Source of the DNA: Mesorhizobium loti
GTDB lineage: Bacteria > Pseudomonadota > Alphaproteobacteria > Rhizobiales > Rhizobiaceae
Direction: 5' to 3'
Assembly: GCF_013170705.1 (NCBI RefSeq)
Contig: NZ_CP033334.1
Span: 2,519,501-2,583,500, forward strand
DNA: 64,000 nucleotides
In this document: positions 28,027 to 36,834 of the stretch, piece by piece
Layout of the letters: each line of letters opens with the position of its first letter
Position numbering within the stretch: position 1 is the first letter of the stretch
Notes under the pieces: generated by a model
The model's input: the letters and a program-made list of their open reading frames with translations, nothing else
Told to the model about the DNA's origin: nothing
Databases searched by the model: none
Position numbers and translations under genes: made by a program

Positions 28027-29061
28027 TTATGGCTTCGGCATCCCAGTCATCTTTTTGAAACATTCGTCAAACGACAGATTACGACAGAGGTCACCAAGAA
28101 CGCCTGCGGGCACTTGTTGTGTGGCATGGGGTTGTGGGAATGTTTTCGCGGGCTCATCTGAGCCTGAAAGAGCGGCGGCAAGTTTGATAAGCACAAGGAT
28201 GATCAGAACCCACACCCACCCGGAAATGGGTGATTGACGCGCCGAACCGGTGGTCTGGCTCGATGGTGCGATCGTTTCGGGCTCAGGGTCTTGTCGCGGC
28301 GTGGACGCAATACGATATTGGGGTGCCGTCTCAGGATCGATTAGCGCGTGCAACCAGTCAAGCTGTTGACGCTCCCAATAGTTTGATCCGCGATTGCGTG
28401 TCCAGCCAAAGCGTTCGTCAAGCAAGTCAAGCAAGCGCGGCATCATCCAGGGCTTGGCCAACGGACGCTGCCGCTCGCCAAAGCCTGATTGCTCGCAAAC
28501 ATAGGTCCGCATTCGGGTTTCAAACTCTTGAATATCATCAATCGTCTGCAGGAGCTCGCCATCCAGAATGGCCAGCCAGCTGTCTATTCTCTGCCATTTC
28601 GATGGTTCGGCGATAAGCGTTTCAACAGCATTCATGGCGCGCAGGGCAGGCGCTTCGATGGCAATTGAAGCCGTGCGGGCAAGAGCCGCTTCTCTCGGCG
28701 CATGTGGTTCGATATTTTCGATAAGGAGCGTCTCGATATCATCTTCGATGGCCCGTAAAGCGTGCGCTTCGAGGGTAGCGGGAACCGGCCTCTCTTTGGG
28801 TACCGGCACGTTCTTCAACGCGAGCGCGTCGATGTCTTCGGCAATGTGTGCCTCGTCAGGCGAAGTAATTTCCCTGAAATACTCCCGCCTGTTGACTTGA
28901 TCGCGCGCCTGCTCGAATGCCTGACGCAATGCGATAAAGCTGTCGCGATCGCCATTGATGTTGATCAGTTTGAGCTTTGTAGCGTAGGCGCGCTTGATCT
29001 CGCGTTCGGTGACGTCTTTCCCGTCGGATATTCCGAGCGTGGAAAAAGCATCAATAAACAT
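28027..29061 (-). CDS. Divergent J-domain-like membrane protein, partner of HscC-type Hsp70
   Basis: 344 aa. Residues 1-60 resemble a DjlB/DjlC-type J domain (AFSTLGISDG, EREIKRAYATKLK, FIALRQAFEQARD), but the Hsp70-stimulating HPD tripeptide is absent: the loop reads ININGDRDSF. The middle is charged. A single hydrophobic helix, GWVWVLIILVLIKLAAAL, lies near residues 280-297, followed by a short tail with two cysteines (LCRNLSFDECF). The start overlaps the Hsp70 stop by 11 bp. In E. coli, hscC lies near djlB/djlC, so a dedicated chaperone pair is likely. Base composition is AT-richer than the flanks. Confidence 0.75.
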   Translation of the reverse strand: MFIDAFSTLGISDGKDVTEREIKRAYATKLKLININGDRDSFIALRQAFEQARDQVNRREYFREITSPDEAHIAEDIDALALKNVPVPKERPVPATLEAHALRAIEDDIETLLIENIEPHAPREAALARTASIAIEAPALRAMNAVETLIAEPSKWQRIDSWLAILDGELLQTIDDIQEFETRMRTYVCEQSGFGERQRPLAKPWMMPRLLDLLDERFGWTRNRGSNYWERQQLDWLHALIDPETAPQYRIASTPRQDPEPETIAPSSQTTGSARQSPISGWVWVLIILVLIKLAAALSGSDEPAKTFPQPHATQQVPAGVLGDLCRNLSFDECFKKMTGMPKP

Positions 29062-30769
29062 CGTACTTCTCTAACGCTTCGAGTTCTTCCGTGATTTGGG
29101 ATCGCGCGGCGGCGATTTCCTTGGGGTGTTGCCGGGCAAGGGTCGCCTCGAATTCCCCAAGCCGTGCCGACAACACCTTGCGTTGCGGCCCCAAGGCATT
29201 TTCAAAAGCTTTCGTGATGCGCGCGACAAGCGCCGCGTTAACCGCTTCTTCGCGTGGGTGGATCTTGATCCGTTCAAGTTCCGCCAGGCGTTGCAGAATG
29301 TCTTTTTGCGAAAGAGCGCCCGGATTGCCTTCTATGACAAGTCGATGAACCTTGCCGTTGGTGACGACCGTTGCGATGACTTCAAGCACTCCGGACGTAT
29401 CGTAGGTAAAGCGAACATCGACCGCTTCATTTGCGTTGTGATTGACGGGAATAGGAACGCTCAATGTGCCTATCTTCACATTGTCGCGTACCAGCGGCGC
29501 CTCGCCCTGAAAGACATTGAGTTCCACTTTCTGCTGGCCAGGAACGGCACTATAGAAACGCTCAACCCGGCTCGCCGGAATGACCGTGTTGCGCTCAATG
29601 ATCGGAGCGAAATATCCGGGCAGGGTTTGGCCGTTCGGTCCGACTTTGTGGTTTGTCTCGATACCCAAGGTGAAGGGTGAAACATCGGTCATGACGATGT
29701 CGTCGAGCGCCTGATGCCGGGAAGCAAGCCCGGCCTGTACAGCCGCGCCCAAGGCCACGACATGATCGGGGTCGAGATCATGTTCCGGAAAACGCTTGAA
29801 AAGTTTGGTTATTGCAGACTTGATGACCGGCATTCTCGTTGCGCCGCCAACGAGTATGATCCGGTCGATCTGGTCGTTGCCTAGGTGTGCGTCGCGCATC
29901 GCGCGCTGTAAAGGGGCCTTCATCCGGTTGACTAACTGCGTCGTTGCCTCCTCAAAACGATCTGCAGAGACAGAGAGATGCTTCTGCTCGCCGTCCAGGA
30001 CATATCGGATATCGGCGTCTTTGCTGGTTGAAAGCTTGTGCTTTGCTTCGTCAGCCAGCGCACGCAGCCGTGACAGATCTCCCTTCCCCAAATCATCACG
30101 GCCAAGATCCTTGCCCAGCAACGCCACAAGGATATCCGTGAAGTCTTCTCCGCCCAGAAATGCGTCCCCGGCCGAGGCCCGCACCTCCATAACGCCAGAA
30201 AACATCTCCAGAATTGAAACGTCGAATGTGCCGCCGCCAAGATCCACGACGAGAAAGGTGCTTTCATCGTGCTTGCGGTGCAGGCCATAAGCCAAGGCAG
30301 CCGCGGTCGGTTCATTGATCAGCCGGCTTACCTTAAGGCCCGCGAGTTGTGCGGCAGCGATCGTTGCCTTGCGTTGCACATCGTTGAAGTAGGCCGGCAC
30401 GGAAATAACCGCATCGTCGATAGGGTGCTGGAGATGCGCCTCCGCATCCGCTTTCAAGGAGCGCAGAACGAACGCGGACAACTCTTCCGGTCGAAATGTC
30501 TTGCGGCCGAGACGAACCACATGGTCCGTGCCCATGTAACGCTTGAATCGTGCCGTGCTTATATCGGGATTGGACACGAGCCTGTCCTTGGCTGCCTGGC
30601 CGACCAGCAAGTCACCGCTGTCGCTAAGTCCAACGGCGGAAGGCGTCAGAAAAGCGCCGATAGCATTGGGGATCAATATGGGGCCTTGTTCGGTAAAATG
30701 AGCTACCAACGAATTTGTCGTGCCAAGGTCAATGCCGAGAATTGGGAACTCAGACAAACAAGTCTCCAT
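29051..30769 (-). CDS. hscC: HscC-type Hsp70 chaperone
   Basis: 572 aa, shorter than DnaK (about 640) and close to HscC. ATPase domain: ILGIDLGTTNSLVA (phosphate 1), NEPTAAALAYG, VVDLGGGTFDVSIL (phosphate 2) and ILVGGATRMPVI. The substrate domain has TDVSPFTLGIETN, and the lid is short and lacks the DnaK EEVD-like tail. It is specialised rather than housekeeping: no grpE or canonical dnaJ is adjacent, only the overlapping degenerate J-domain gene. GC content appears lower than in neighbouring metabolic genes, hinting at transfer. Confidence 0.85.
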   Translation of the reverse strand: METCLSEFPILGIDLGTTNSLVAHFTEQGPILIPNAIGAFLTPSAVGLSDSGDLLVGQAAKDRLVSNPDISTARFKRYMGTDHVVRLGRKTFRPEELSAFVLRSLKADAEAHLQHPIDDAVISVPAYFNDVQRKATIAAAQLAGLKVSRLINEPTAAALAYGLHRKHDESTFLVVDLGGGTFDVSILEMFSGVMEVRASAGDAFLGGEDFTDILVALLGKDLGRDDLGKGDLSRLRALADEAKHKLSTSKDADIRYVLDGEQKHLSVSADRFEEATTQLVNRMKAPLQRAMRDAHLGNDQIDRIILVGGATRMPVIKSAITKLFKRFPEHDLDPDHVVALGAAVQAGLASRHQALDDIVMTDVSPFTLGIETNHKVGPNGQTLPGYFAPIIERNTVIPASRVERFYSAVPGQQKVELNVFQGEAPLVRDNVKIGTLSVPIPVNHNANEAVDVRFTYDTSGVLEVIATVVTNGKVHRLVIEGNPGALSQKDILQRLAELERIKIHPREEAVNAALVARITKAFENALGPQRKVLSARLGEFEATLARQHPKEIAAARSQITEELEALEKYDVY

Positions 30770-30974
30770 GAGCGGTTTTGAGGTGGCTTGTCATTCATCA
30801 CGCATGTGACTTGCGCTTACTGTACTTGGCATAAAACTCAAAATGGAACTTATCTGAACAATCAAACACATGTGAAGAGGATTTACCCGACAAAGCGCAT
30901 ACGGTTACGTGGCGATCTCGCAGCGCGTTTCACGACATGCACTGCTCCGTTCCGGTTGACGTTCCTGGAACAAC
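30770..30974. other. Intergenic region upstream of hscC
   Basis: About 205 bases, AT-richer than the surroundings, containing the leftward promoter of hscC. I could not assign -35/-10 elements with confidence. No convincing gene: an open frame at 30,788-31,150 runs into the terminator and the azoreductase end. Confidence 0.5.
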
Positions 30975-31008
30975 AAAAAAGGCAGGCGCCGGAGCGCCTG
31001 CCTTTTTT
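30975..31008 (-). terminator. Rho-independent terminator after azoR
   Basis: A perfect 9-bp stem (GGCAGGCGC / GCGCCTGCC) with loop CGGA is flanked by six A on the left and six T on the right, so it can terminate in both directions. It lies 26 bp past the azoreductase stop on the minus strand. Confidence 0.93.
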
Positions 31009-31034
31009 GAATTCGGGTCGGGAATGGCCTGCGC

Positions 31035-31667
31035 TTACGCAGCCGCAGCAACCTGCTGGCTGGCCACCACGGCGTCGACCTTGGCGGTCGCCTTGGCGAG
31101 CGCCGCGGTCACCGCGTCGGGGCCCATGCCGACGCCTTCGATGCGGATGACGTCGACGTCGGTCATGCCGAGGAAGCCGAGCACGCCGCGCAGATAGGGA
31201 ACCGCGTGATCGAACTGGATGGCAGCACCTTCGGAATAGATGCCGCCCGAAGCCAGCACGATATAGACCTTCTTGCCGGTGACGAGGCCCTTGGGGCCGT
31301 TCTCGCCATAGGCAAAGCTTCTGCCGGAACGGGCGATGTGATCGACCCAGGACTTCAGCGTCGAGGAGATGTTGAAGTTGATGAAGCCGGTGGCCAGGAT
31401 CACCGTGTCGGCGGCGAACAGCTCGTCGAGCACGACGTCGGAGACGCCGACGACTTCAGCCTGGCGCGGCGTGCGCGCTTCGGCAGGCGTATAGATGCCG
31501 GTTGAATAGTCGGCATCGATATGCGGCAGGGGGTTGGCGACGAGGTCGCGCACGACAAGCGTGTTCGACGGGTCGGCGGCGAGGAGTTTCTCGGCGAATT
31601 CGGTGGCGATGCGGGTTGAGTGCGAGGCAGCGCCGCGCGGGCTCGAGGTTACAAGAAGAATGGACAT
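31035..31667 (-). CDS. azoR: FMN-dependent NADH-azoreductase
   Basis: 210-aa flavodoxin-fold quinone/azo reductase. N-terminal MSILLVTSSPRGAASHSTRI is the FMN phosphate loop; FINFNISSTLKSWVDHIAR and VIRIEGVGMGPD fit AzoR. It reduces quinones and azo compounds with NADH in the cytoplasm. GGAGAG precedes ATG 31667. The frame continues upstream to 32,720 antisense to the LysR gene; that part is not coding. The adjacent divergent LysR regulator is the likely controller. Confidence 0.93.
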   Translation of the reverse strand: MSILLVTSSPRGAASHSTRIATEFAEKLLAADPSNTLVVRDLVANPLPHIDADYSTGIYTPAEARTPRQAEVVGVSDVVLDELFAADTVILATGFINFNISSTLKSWVDHIARSGRSFAYGENGPKGLVTGKKVYIVLASGGIYSEGAAIQFDHAVPYLRGVLGFLGMTDVDVIRIEGVGMGPDAVTAALAKATAKVDAVVASQQVAAAA

Positions 31668-31772
31668 AGCGGGTCTCTCCAGTGGAATGAATTGTCCCGC
31701 TGTATATGGGGCTATCAACCCATCAGATAAACTGGTATATTTTCTATACAATCCATCCACAAAGTAGGTACA

Positions 31773-32732
31773 ATGGCGCAACCCAACCCGACCCTCGATC
31801 AGCTTCAGATCCTTGTCGCCGTTGCCGATACCGGGAGCTTCTCGGCCGCCGGCCGCAAGCTCAACCGCGCCCAATCGGTCATCAGCTACGGCATCGCCAA
31901 TCTCGAGGCGCAGCTTGGGCTGAAGCTTTTCGAACGCGAGGGCACCCGCGAGCCGCAGCTGACCGAGATCGGCCGGGCGATGCTGGAGGATGCAAGGCGC
32001 ATGATCGGCGTGCTGCAGCGTATGCGTTCTCGGGTCGACGGCCACCATCATGGGCTGGAGGCGGAAGTCGCGCTGTCGGTCGATGTCTCGTTGCCCGCAC
32101 CGGTGCTGGTGCGGGTGCTGAAGGCGTTCGAGGCGCAGTTTCCTACCGTGATGCTGCGCCTGCATATCGGCACGCTCGGCGTGATTCCAGATCATGTCGT
32201 CAGCGGACAGGCCGATCTTGGCATTGGCGGCCTTCTCGGCGAGGTCGACGTGCATCTCATTCGCATTGGCTTCATGACACTGGTTCCGGCCGCCGCACCC
32301 AGCCACCCGCTGGCACAGTTGCCGAAGCCCGTGGCGATCGAGGATGTGCGCGAGCATATCCAGCTTGTCGTCACTGACCAGTCCGAGCGCACCAAGGGGC
32401 GCGACTATGGCGTCTTTGCCTACCGGACATGGCGGCTGACGGACGTGCGCACCAAACATATGCTGATGCGCGAGGGGCTCGGCTGGGGCGGGCTGCCGCG
32501 TTGGCTGATCGCCGACGACCTGGCCGCCGGTCGCCTCGTTGAACTCGATCTGGAACCCTACAAGGAAGTGAATTCGTCGCTGTTTGCCATGCACCGCGCC
32601 GATCGCAGCCCGAAGCCGGCCGCCGCCTGGCTGATCGAGGAGTTCAAGCGGGAGCTCGGCTGCTTCAACGAGTTCGAGCCGGGCGAGGTGCCTGGCGAGG
32701 AGTTGGAGACAATCCGTCAATCAGCGCCATGA
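31773..32732 (+). CDS. LysR-family transcriptional regulator
   Basis: 319 aa. N-terminal winged helix LDQLQILVAVADTGSFSAAGRKLNRAQSV (given as residues 8-36), then LEAQLGLKLFERE, followed by a substrate-binding domain with GQADLGIGG near residue 150. Divergent from azoR with 105 bp between, the classic LysR arrangement, so it probably controls azoR in response to an electrophile or quinone. The 3' end overlaps the convergent TetR gene by 68 bp. Confidence 0.9.
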   Translation: MAQPNPTLDQLQILVAVADTGSFSAAGRKLNRAQSVISYGIANLEAQLGLKLFEREGTREPQLTEIGRAMLEDARRMIGVLQRMRSRVDGHHHGLEAEVALSVDVSLPAPVLVRVLKAFEAQFPTVMLRLHIGTLGVIPDHVVSGQADLGIGGLLGEVDVHLIRIGFMTLVPAAAPSHPLAQLPKPVAIEDVREHIQLVVTDQSERTKGRDYGVFAYRTWRLTDVRTKHMLMREGLGWGGLPRWLIADDLAAGRLVELDLEPYKEVNSSLFAMHRADRSPKPAAAWLIEEFKRELGCFNEFEPGEVPGEELETIRQSAP

Positions 32733-33291
32733 GCACGGCGCGATAATCCTCGACTGACCCGCCGGCCTCGATGGCGAGTGCGGCGCGGTCGAAGGCGGAG
32801 GCAAGCAGCGCGGTCAGTGCATCCACCGGCAATCTCGTCATCATGTTGGCCCGCATCGCCGCGACCAGGCCTTCGCGCAGCGAGCGGTTGCCGTGGCGGT
32901 TGTCGACCGCATCCATGGCGGCGCGGCCGAGCACGGCCGGGCCGTCGAGCAGCAACAGCCGCGTGCGGCCGGGCACGCGCATGGCGGCGAGATAGGCGTC
33001 GGATCCGGCGATCAGCGCATCGCGGGCTTCGAGCGAGGGTGGCGAAGCGCGGTCGATCTCCTGCGCCACCGCCTGCGCCTCCTGCTCGACCACGGCGGCA
33101 AACAGCGCCTGCTTGTCGGCGAAGTGGTGGTAGAGCGCGCCGCGCGTCACGCCGGCCGCGACGACGATCTCCGGCGTGCCGGTCTCGGCATAGGATTTCT
33201 CGGTGAACAGCTTTCGCGCCGCCGCGATCAAATCGGCGCGCGTTGCCTCGGTGCGGTCGCGGTTGGAACGGCGTCCGTGGTCCTGTTGCAT
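32665..33291 (-). CDS. TetR-family transcriptional regulator
   Basis: 208 aa. Helix-turn-helix at residues 20-65 ([40 protein letters not shown]), then a helical ligand domain. It faces away from the VOC gene across a 66-bp gap with two near-identical palindromes, one directly abutting its start codon, so it very likely represses itself and the VOC gene. Tail-to-tail overlap of 68 bp with the LysR gene. Confidence 0.92.
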   Translation of the reverse strand: MQQDHGRRSNRDRTEATRADLIAAARKLFTEKSYAETGTPEIVVAAGVTRGALYHHFADKQALFAAVVEQEAQAVAQEIDRASPPSLEARDALIAGSDAYLAAMRVPGRTRLLLLDGPAVLGRAAMDAVDNRHGNRSLREGLVAAMRANMMTRLPVDALTALLASAFDRAALAIEAGGSVEDYRAVLMALIDGLSPTPRQAPRPARTR

Positions 33292-33336
33292 ACATGCAGC
33301 CTGTATGTTAATTCAATTTACATACAGACTGTATGT
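33292..33336. promoter_or_regulatory. Paired TetR operators between tetR-like and VOC genes
   Basis: ACATACAGACTGTATGT at 33,320-33,336 is a perfect 8+1+8 palindrome. A second copy at 33,292-33,308 (ACATGCAGCCTGTATGT) differs by one arm mismatch. Centres are 28 bp apart. The left copy touches the regulator start codon and the right copy lies just upstream of the VOC ribosome site, so occupancy should block both promoters. Confidence 0.85.
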
Positions 33337-33357
33337 TATGTCCAGGGAGAAGGAAAG

Positions 33358-33783
33358 ATGAAGACCACCAGCTATTACCCGGTGCTGATGACCGGCGACG
33401 TCGCCGGCACGGCGGCCTTCTACGTCAAGCATTTCGGCTTCCAGCCGCTGTTTGAAAGCGACTGGTACGTGCATCTGCAATCCATCGAGAACAAGCGCGT
33501 CAATCTGGGCATTGTCCAGGGCGACCACGAAACCATCCCGGAAGAGGGGCGGGGGCGCACCTCGGGCCTGCTGATCAACTTCGAGGTCCGCGATCCCGAT
33601 GCGGTCTACGAGCAGGTCCTGGCCGCCGGCCTGCCGGTTCTTCGAACACTGCGCGACGAACCCTTCGGCCAGCGCCATTTCATCACCAGGGATCCCAATG
33701 GCGTTCTGATCGATGTCATCAAACCGATCCCGCCCAGCGAGGAATTTCTGGCGCAGTACGCCGAGGGCGCCGCGGGGATGTGA
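33358..33783 (+). CDS. VOC/glyoxalase-fold protein
   Basis: 141 aa, one vicinal-oxygen-chelate domain: [20 protein letters not shown] at residues 6-25 and [20 protein letters not shown] near the C-terminus. Members include glyoxalases, dioxygenases and drug-binding proteins. AGAAGGAAAG sits just before ATG 33358. Control by the adjacent TetR regulator suggests a detoxification or resistance role. Confidence 0.85.
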   Translation: MKTTSYYPVLMTGDVAGTAAFYVKHFGFQPLFESDWYVHLQSIENKRVNLGIVQGDHETIPEEGRGRTSGLLINFEVRDPDAVYEQVLAAGLPVLRTLRDEPFGQRHFITRDPNGVLIDVIKPIPPSEEFLAQYAEGAAGM

Positions 33784-33832
33784 GCGACTGTTCCGGGAGG
33801 GCTGTGGCCAGATTTATTTATCGCTGAAGTCC

Positions 33833-34013
33833 GCGCCGCCCCTCATTGCCCTGCCGGGCATTTCTCCCCGTATAGTGACGGGGAGAAAGACGCCCTCATC
33901 GGTGATTTCGCCAGCCATCAACCTTGCAAGAAAAGCGCCGAGGTTGCGTCCAGCCACCTTATCCCCGTCACTATACGGGGAGAAGGTGCCGGCAGGCGGA
34001 TGAGGGGCGGCGC
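33833..34013. repeat. Two inverted copies of a dispersed rhizobial repeat
   Basis: One copy at about 33,833-33,889 reads GCGCCGCCCCTCAT then a hairpin core TTCTCCCCGTATAGTGACGG and GGAGAA. The second, at about 33,957-34,013, is the same element in reverse orientation. Each core is itself a palindrome (TTCTCCCC...GGGGAGAA) and the pair can form a larger stem. A third copy is at 37,721-37,780. The 67 bases between the copies hold no gene. Confidence 0.8.
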
Positions 34014-34043
34014 TGACGCGCGTTTTCCAGCAGCGATAGGCGA

Positions 34044-34994
34044 TCACCCAGCCCGTGCCACCGGCGTCACCGCCACCTGGCTGACGCCGGTGCGACGCAC
34101 CACCGTGCACAGCGTCTCGCGGCCGATGCGCTCGGCGTCGAGCATGCGCACGAGGTCGTCGACGCCTGTAACCGGGCGCCCATCTATTGCCGCGATGATG
34201 TCGCCCTCCTTGAGGCCGGCACTGTCCGCCGGGCCGTTCTTCTCGACGCTGCGCAGCCGCACTGCCGTGCTGGTCGACACCTGCGACAAAAGGGCGGCGC
34301 GGCGCGGCAGATTGGTGGTGTCGGCCGAGATGCCGATGAAGGCGCGGCGCACGCGGCCGAAGCGGATGATCTCCGAGATGACGAAATTGGCCGTGTTGGA
34401 GGCGACCGCGAATGCGATGCCTTGCGCGCCGTGGATCATGGCGGTGTTGACGCCGATGACTTCGCCCGCCGACGACACCAGCGGCCCGCCGGAATTGCCG
34501 GGATTGAGTGCCGCATCGGTCTGGATGACGTCGTCGATCAGCCGGCCGGTCGAGGCGCGCATCGAGCGGCCAAGTGCGGAGACGACGCCCGAGGTGACCG
34601 TCCATTCGAAGCCGAGCGGATTGCCGATGGCAATGGCGATCTGGCCGCGCCTGAGCCGCTTGGAATCGCCCAGCGGCGCGACATCGGCAAAGCTGCCGTC
34701 GGCGCGCACCAGGGCGATATCGGTGTCGGGATCGCGGCCGAGCACACGGCCCTCGCTGGACGCGCCGTCGGGCATCGACACGCGCACTGTTTTCGCGTCA
34801 CCCACGACGTGGAAGTTGGTGACGACCAGCCCGTCCGGCGCAATCACGAAGCCGGATCCATGGCCGCCCTGGCCACCAATGCGTTCGATGCGGCAGACGG
34901 CCGGGCCGATGCGGTCGACAGCATCGGCGACCGTCATGGAATAGGCGTCGAGCAGCGTGTCGTCGGATTGGAATTTGGCGGCGGCGAGGGCCAT
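34044..34994 (-). CDS. HtrA/DegP-like trypsin-fold serine protease with one PDZ domain
   Basis: 316 aa. The catalytic triad is intact: His in VVTNFHVVGD, Asp in RDPDTDIALVRA and Ser in NPGNSGGPL. A PDZ domain near residues 220-305 contains GPADSAGLKEGDIIAAIDGR. No signal peptide is evident with start ATG 34994 (GGAG upstream), so it may be cytoplasmic, unlike DegP. Divergent from a paralogue that has lost all three catalytic residues. Confidence 0.87.
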   Translation of the reverse strand: MALAAAKFQSDDTLLDAYSMTVADAVDRIGPAVCRIERIGGQGGHGSGFVIAPDGLVVTNFHVVGDAKTVRVSMPDGASSEGRVLGRDPDTDIALVRADGSFADVAPLGDSKRLRRGQIAIAIGNPLGFEWTVTSGVVSALGRSMRASTGRLIDDVIQTDAALNPGNSGGPLVSSAGEVIGVNTAMIHGAQGIAFAVASNTANFVISEIIRFGRVRRAFIGISADTTNLPRRAALLSQVSTSTAVRLRSVEKNGPADSAGLKEGDIIAAIDGRPVTGVDDLVRMLDAERIGRETLCTVVRRTGVSQVAVTPVARAG

Positions 34995-35219
34995 GGGCGG
35001 GCTCCGTGTTTTCAGGCATGACGATGCCTTTGTCTTGTGCGTATCGCTGTTCCAAAACCGCTGAGCACTTTTGGGCAACACGCACTATATGTGCGGAGCG
35101 GCTGGAACCGCCGCGACCTGACCAGATGGCCAGTCAAACCGCCAACTAGCCGTCAGGCGAGTACCTCCAGGGGCGCCGTCGGGCGATATCTGGGACATGA
35201 CGAACCCCAGGAGACCATC

Positions 35220-36092
35220 ATGAGTGACTTCAATCTGAATGCGTTTTCGCAAGCCGTTGCCGACCTTGCGGCACAAGCGGCGCCGGCGACCGCGAGCTTC
35301 ACTACCCATCATCAACGCACGGCAAGCGCCTTCCACTGGAGCGACGGCTATTTCGTCACCGCCGAGGAGGCGGTCGAGGCCGGCGAGGAGATCGAGCTGA
35401 CGCTGGCTTCGGGCGAGACGGTGAAGGCCGAGCTCACCGGGCGCGATCCTTCGACGGGCGTTGCCCTGCTGAAGCCGGCAACTGCCGTGAATGCCGCGCC
35501 GCTGGCCAAGGCCGGCGCTGTAAGGCCCGGCAATGTCGCCATTGCCATCGGCAACAGCCAGGGCTCGGCGCTGGCGGTGTCGGGCTCGGTCGGCGAAGTC
35601 GGCCCGGCCTGGCGTTCAATGCGCGGCGGCACGATCGACCGGCGCATCAATCTGGCCGTCGGCGCCGGCGGCCGTTTCGAGGGCGGTCCGGTCCTCGACG
35701 CCAAGGGCGGGCTGATCGGCATGCTGTTGTTCGGGCCGCGCGGCCGGGCGTTGGTCATGCCCTATGAGACGATCGAGCGAGCGGTCGCGACGCTGCACGA
35801 GAAGGGGCATGTCGCCCGTGGCTATCTCGGCGCGGGCCTGCATCCGGTGCGCGACCGTGACGCGAAGGGCGCGATGGTGATGAGCCTCGACGACAATGGC
35901 CCGGCCAAGGCCGCTGGCCTGTCGCTGGGCGATATCATCGTGGCCTGGAACGGCGAGGCCGTGCACGGCCCGCGCGACCTGATCCGCAGGCTCGGCCCTG
36001 ACAGCGCCGGCGCTTCCGTGACGCTTGGCGTGGTCCGTGGCGGCGAACAGCGCGATGTGACATTGACCATCGGCGAAAAGCCGCTGAGCTGA
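35220..36092 (+). CDS. Catalytically dead HtrA-like pseudoprotease with PDZ domain
   Basis: 290 aa, same layout as the divergent protease: trypsin-like barrel (residues 35-185) then PDZ (GPAKAAGLSLGDIIVAWNGE). All triad positions are changed: the VVTNFHVV position reads YFVTAEEAVE, DPDTDIALV reads DPSTGVALL, and PGNSGGPL reads GRFEGGPV. Fold landmarks such as GNVAIAIGN remain, so this is a preserved gene without the active site rather than decay. CCAGGAGA precedes the ATG. It may be a decoy, regulator or scaffold for the active protease. It is followed 8 bp later by a LuxR-type gene. Confidence 0.82.
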   Translation: MSDFNLNAFSQAVADLAAQAAPATASFTTHHQRTASAFHWSDGYFVTAEEAVEAGEEIELTLASGETVKAELTGRDPSTGVALLKPATAVNAAPLAKAGAVRPGNVAIAIGNSQGSALAVSGSVGEVGPAWRSMRGGTIDRRINLAVGAGGRFEGGPVLDAKGGLIGMLLFGPRGRALVMPYETIERAVATLHEKGHVARGYLGAGLHPVRDRDAKGAMVMSLDDNGPAKAAGLSLGDIIVAWNGEAVHGPRDLIRRLGPDSAGASVTLGVVRGGEQRDVTLTIGEKPLS

Positions 36093-36100
36093 GAGGATTG

Positions 36101-36733
36101 ATGGAAGCGCTCTCGAGCGACCGGATCATGAGTGACGGTGCCGCTTCGCGGCGGCTTGTGGTGCTGGTTGCGCTTGCCGATGCCGCGCGCGCCGAGCGCC
36201 TGGCTGCGACGCTTGCCGCCAGCGACGACCTGCTGCCGGTGGCGGCAGGCGGCGGCAGGGCCGACGTCGCCATCATCGACGACAGGAGCGGAGATGCCGT
36301 GCCGGCCTCGGTTCCACGGGTGCTGCTGGGGCGTGCGGGCGGCGAGCGCCCCGGCGGCGACGTGTTCGCCGTCATGCCCTCGGGCGCCGACGATCTGCTG
36401 ATCGCCGCGGCGGCGCGGCTGGCGGCGGCCGGCTATCGCGTCACCAGCGATGGCGGCCACGGACGCGATGAGGATTTCAATACGGGCGAGGGTGCGCCAT
36501 TCGAGGATGAACCGGCCGATGACCATGCCGTTCGCCCGGCGCTGTCGCCGCGCGAGGCGGAAGTGCTGGCGCTGCTCGCCGAAGGCGCGCCCAACAAGGT
36601 GATCGCGCGGCGGCTCAACATTTCGGTGCACACGGCGAAGTTCCACGTCGCCGCGATCCTGATCAAGCTGGGGGCCGCCAACCGCACCGATGCCATCGCG
36701 ATCGCGATGCGGCAGGGGCTGGTGCTGGTCTAG
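36101..36733 (+). CDS. LuxR-family response-regulator-like protein
   Basis: 210 aa. The C-terminal LuxR helix-turn-helix is clear (LSPREAEVLALLAEGAPNKV, then ISVHTAKFHVAAILIKLG, residues 146-195). The N-terminal 120 residues are receiver-like but lack a clear phospho-acceptor pattern (VAIIDDRSGDAVP at the usual position). ATG 36101 is preceded by GAGAGGA and lies 8 bp after the pseudoprotease, so the two are co-transcribed and may form a stress-sensing unit. Confidence 0.8.
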   Translation: MEALSSDRIMSDGAASRRLVVLVALADAARAERLAATLAASDDLLPVAAGGGRADVAIIDDRSGDAVPASVPRVLLGRAGGERPGGDVFAVMPSGADDLLIAAAARLAAAGYRVTSDGGHGRDEDFNTGEGAPFEDEPADDHAVRPALSPREAEVLALLAEGAPNKVIARRLNISVHTAKFHVAAILIKLGAANRTDAIAIAMRQGLVLV

Positions 36734-36834
36734 CCTCCGCTGCGTAACCCACATGCAGGCATCTCGGGTCTTGCGCCGTGGTCGCCCGCCGCGCAAAGGT
36801 TCGCGCCTGCCATGTTGCAAGGGAGGCGCAAGGA

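Noticed and set aside
31668..32720. Upstream extension of the azoreductase frame to 561 codons
   Set aside because: It is antisense to the LysR gene, and the real start at 31667 has a ribosome site and the flavodoxin N-terminus.
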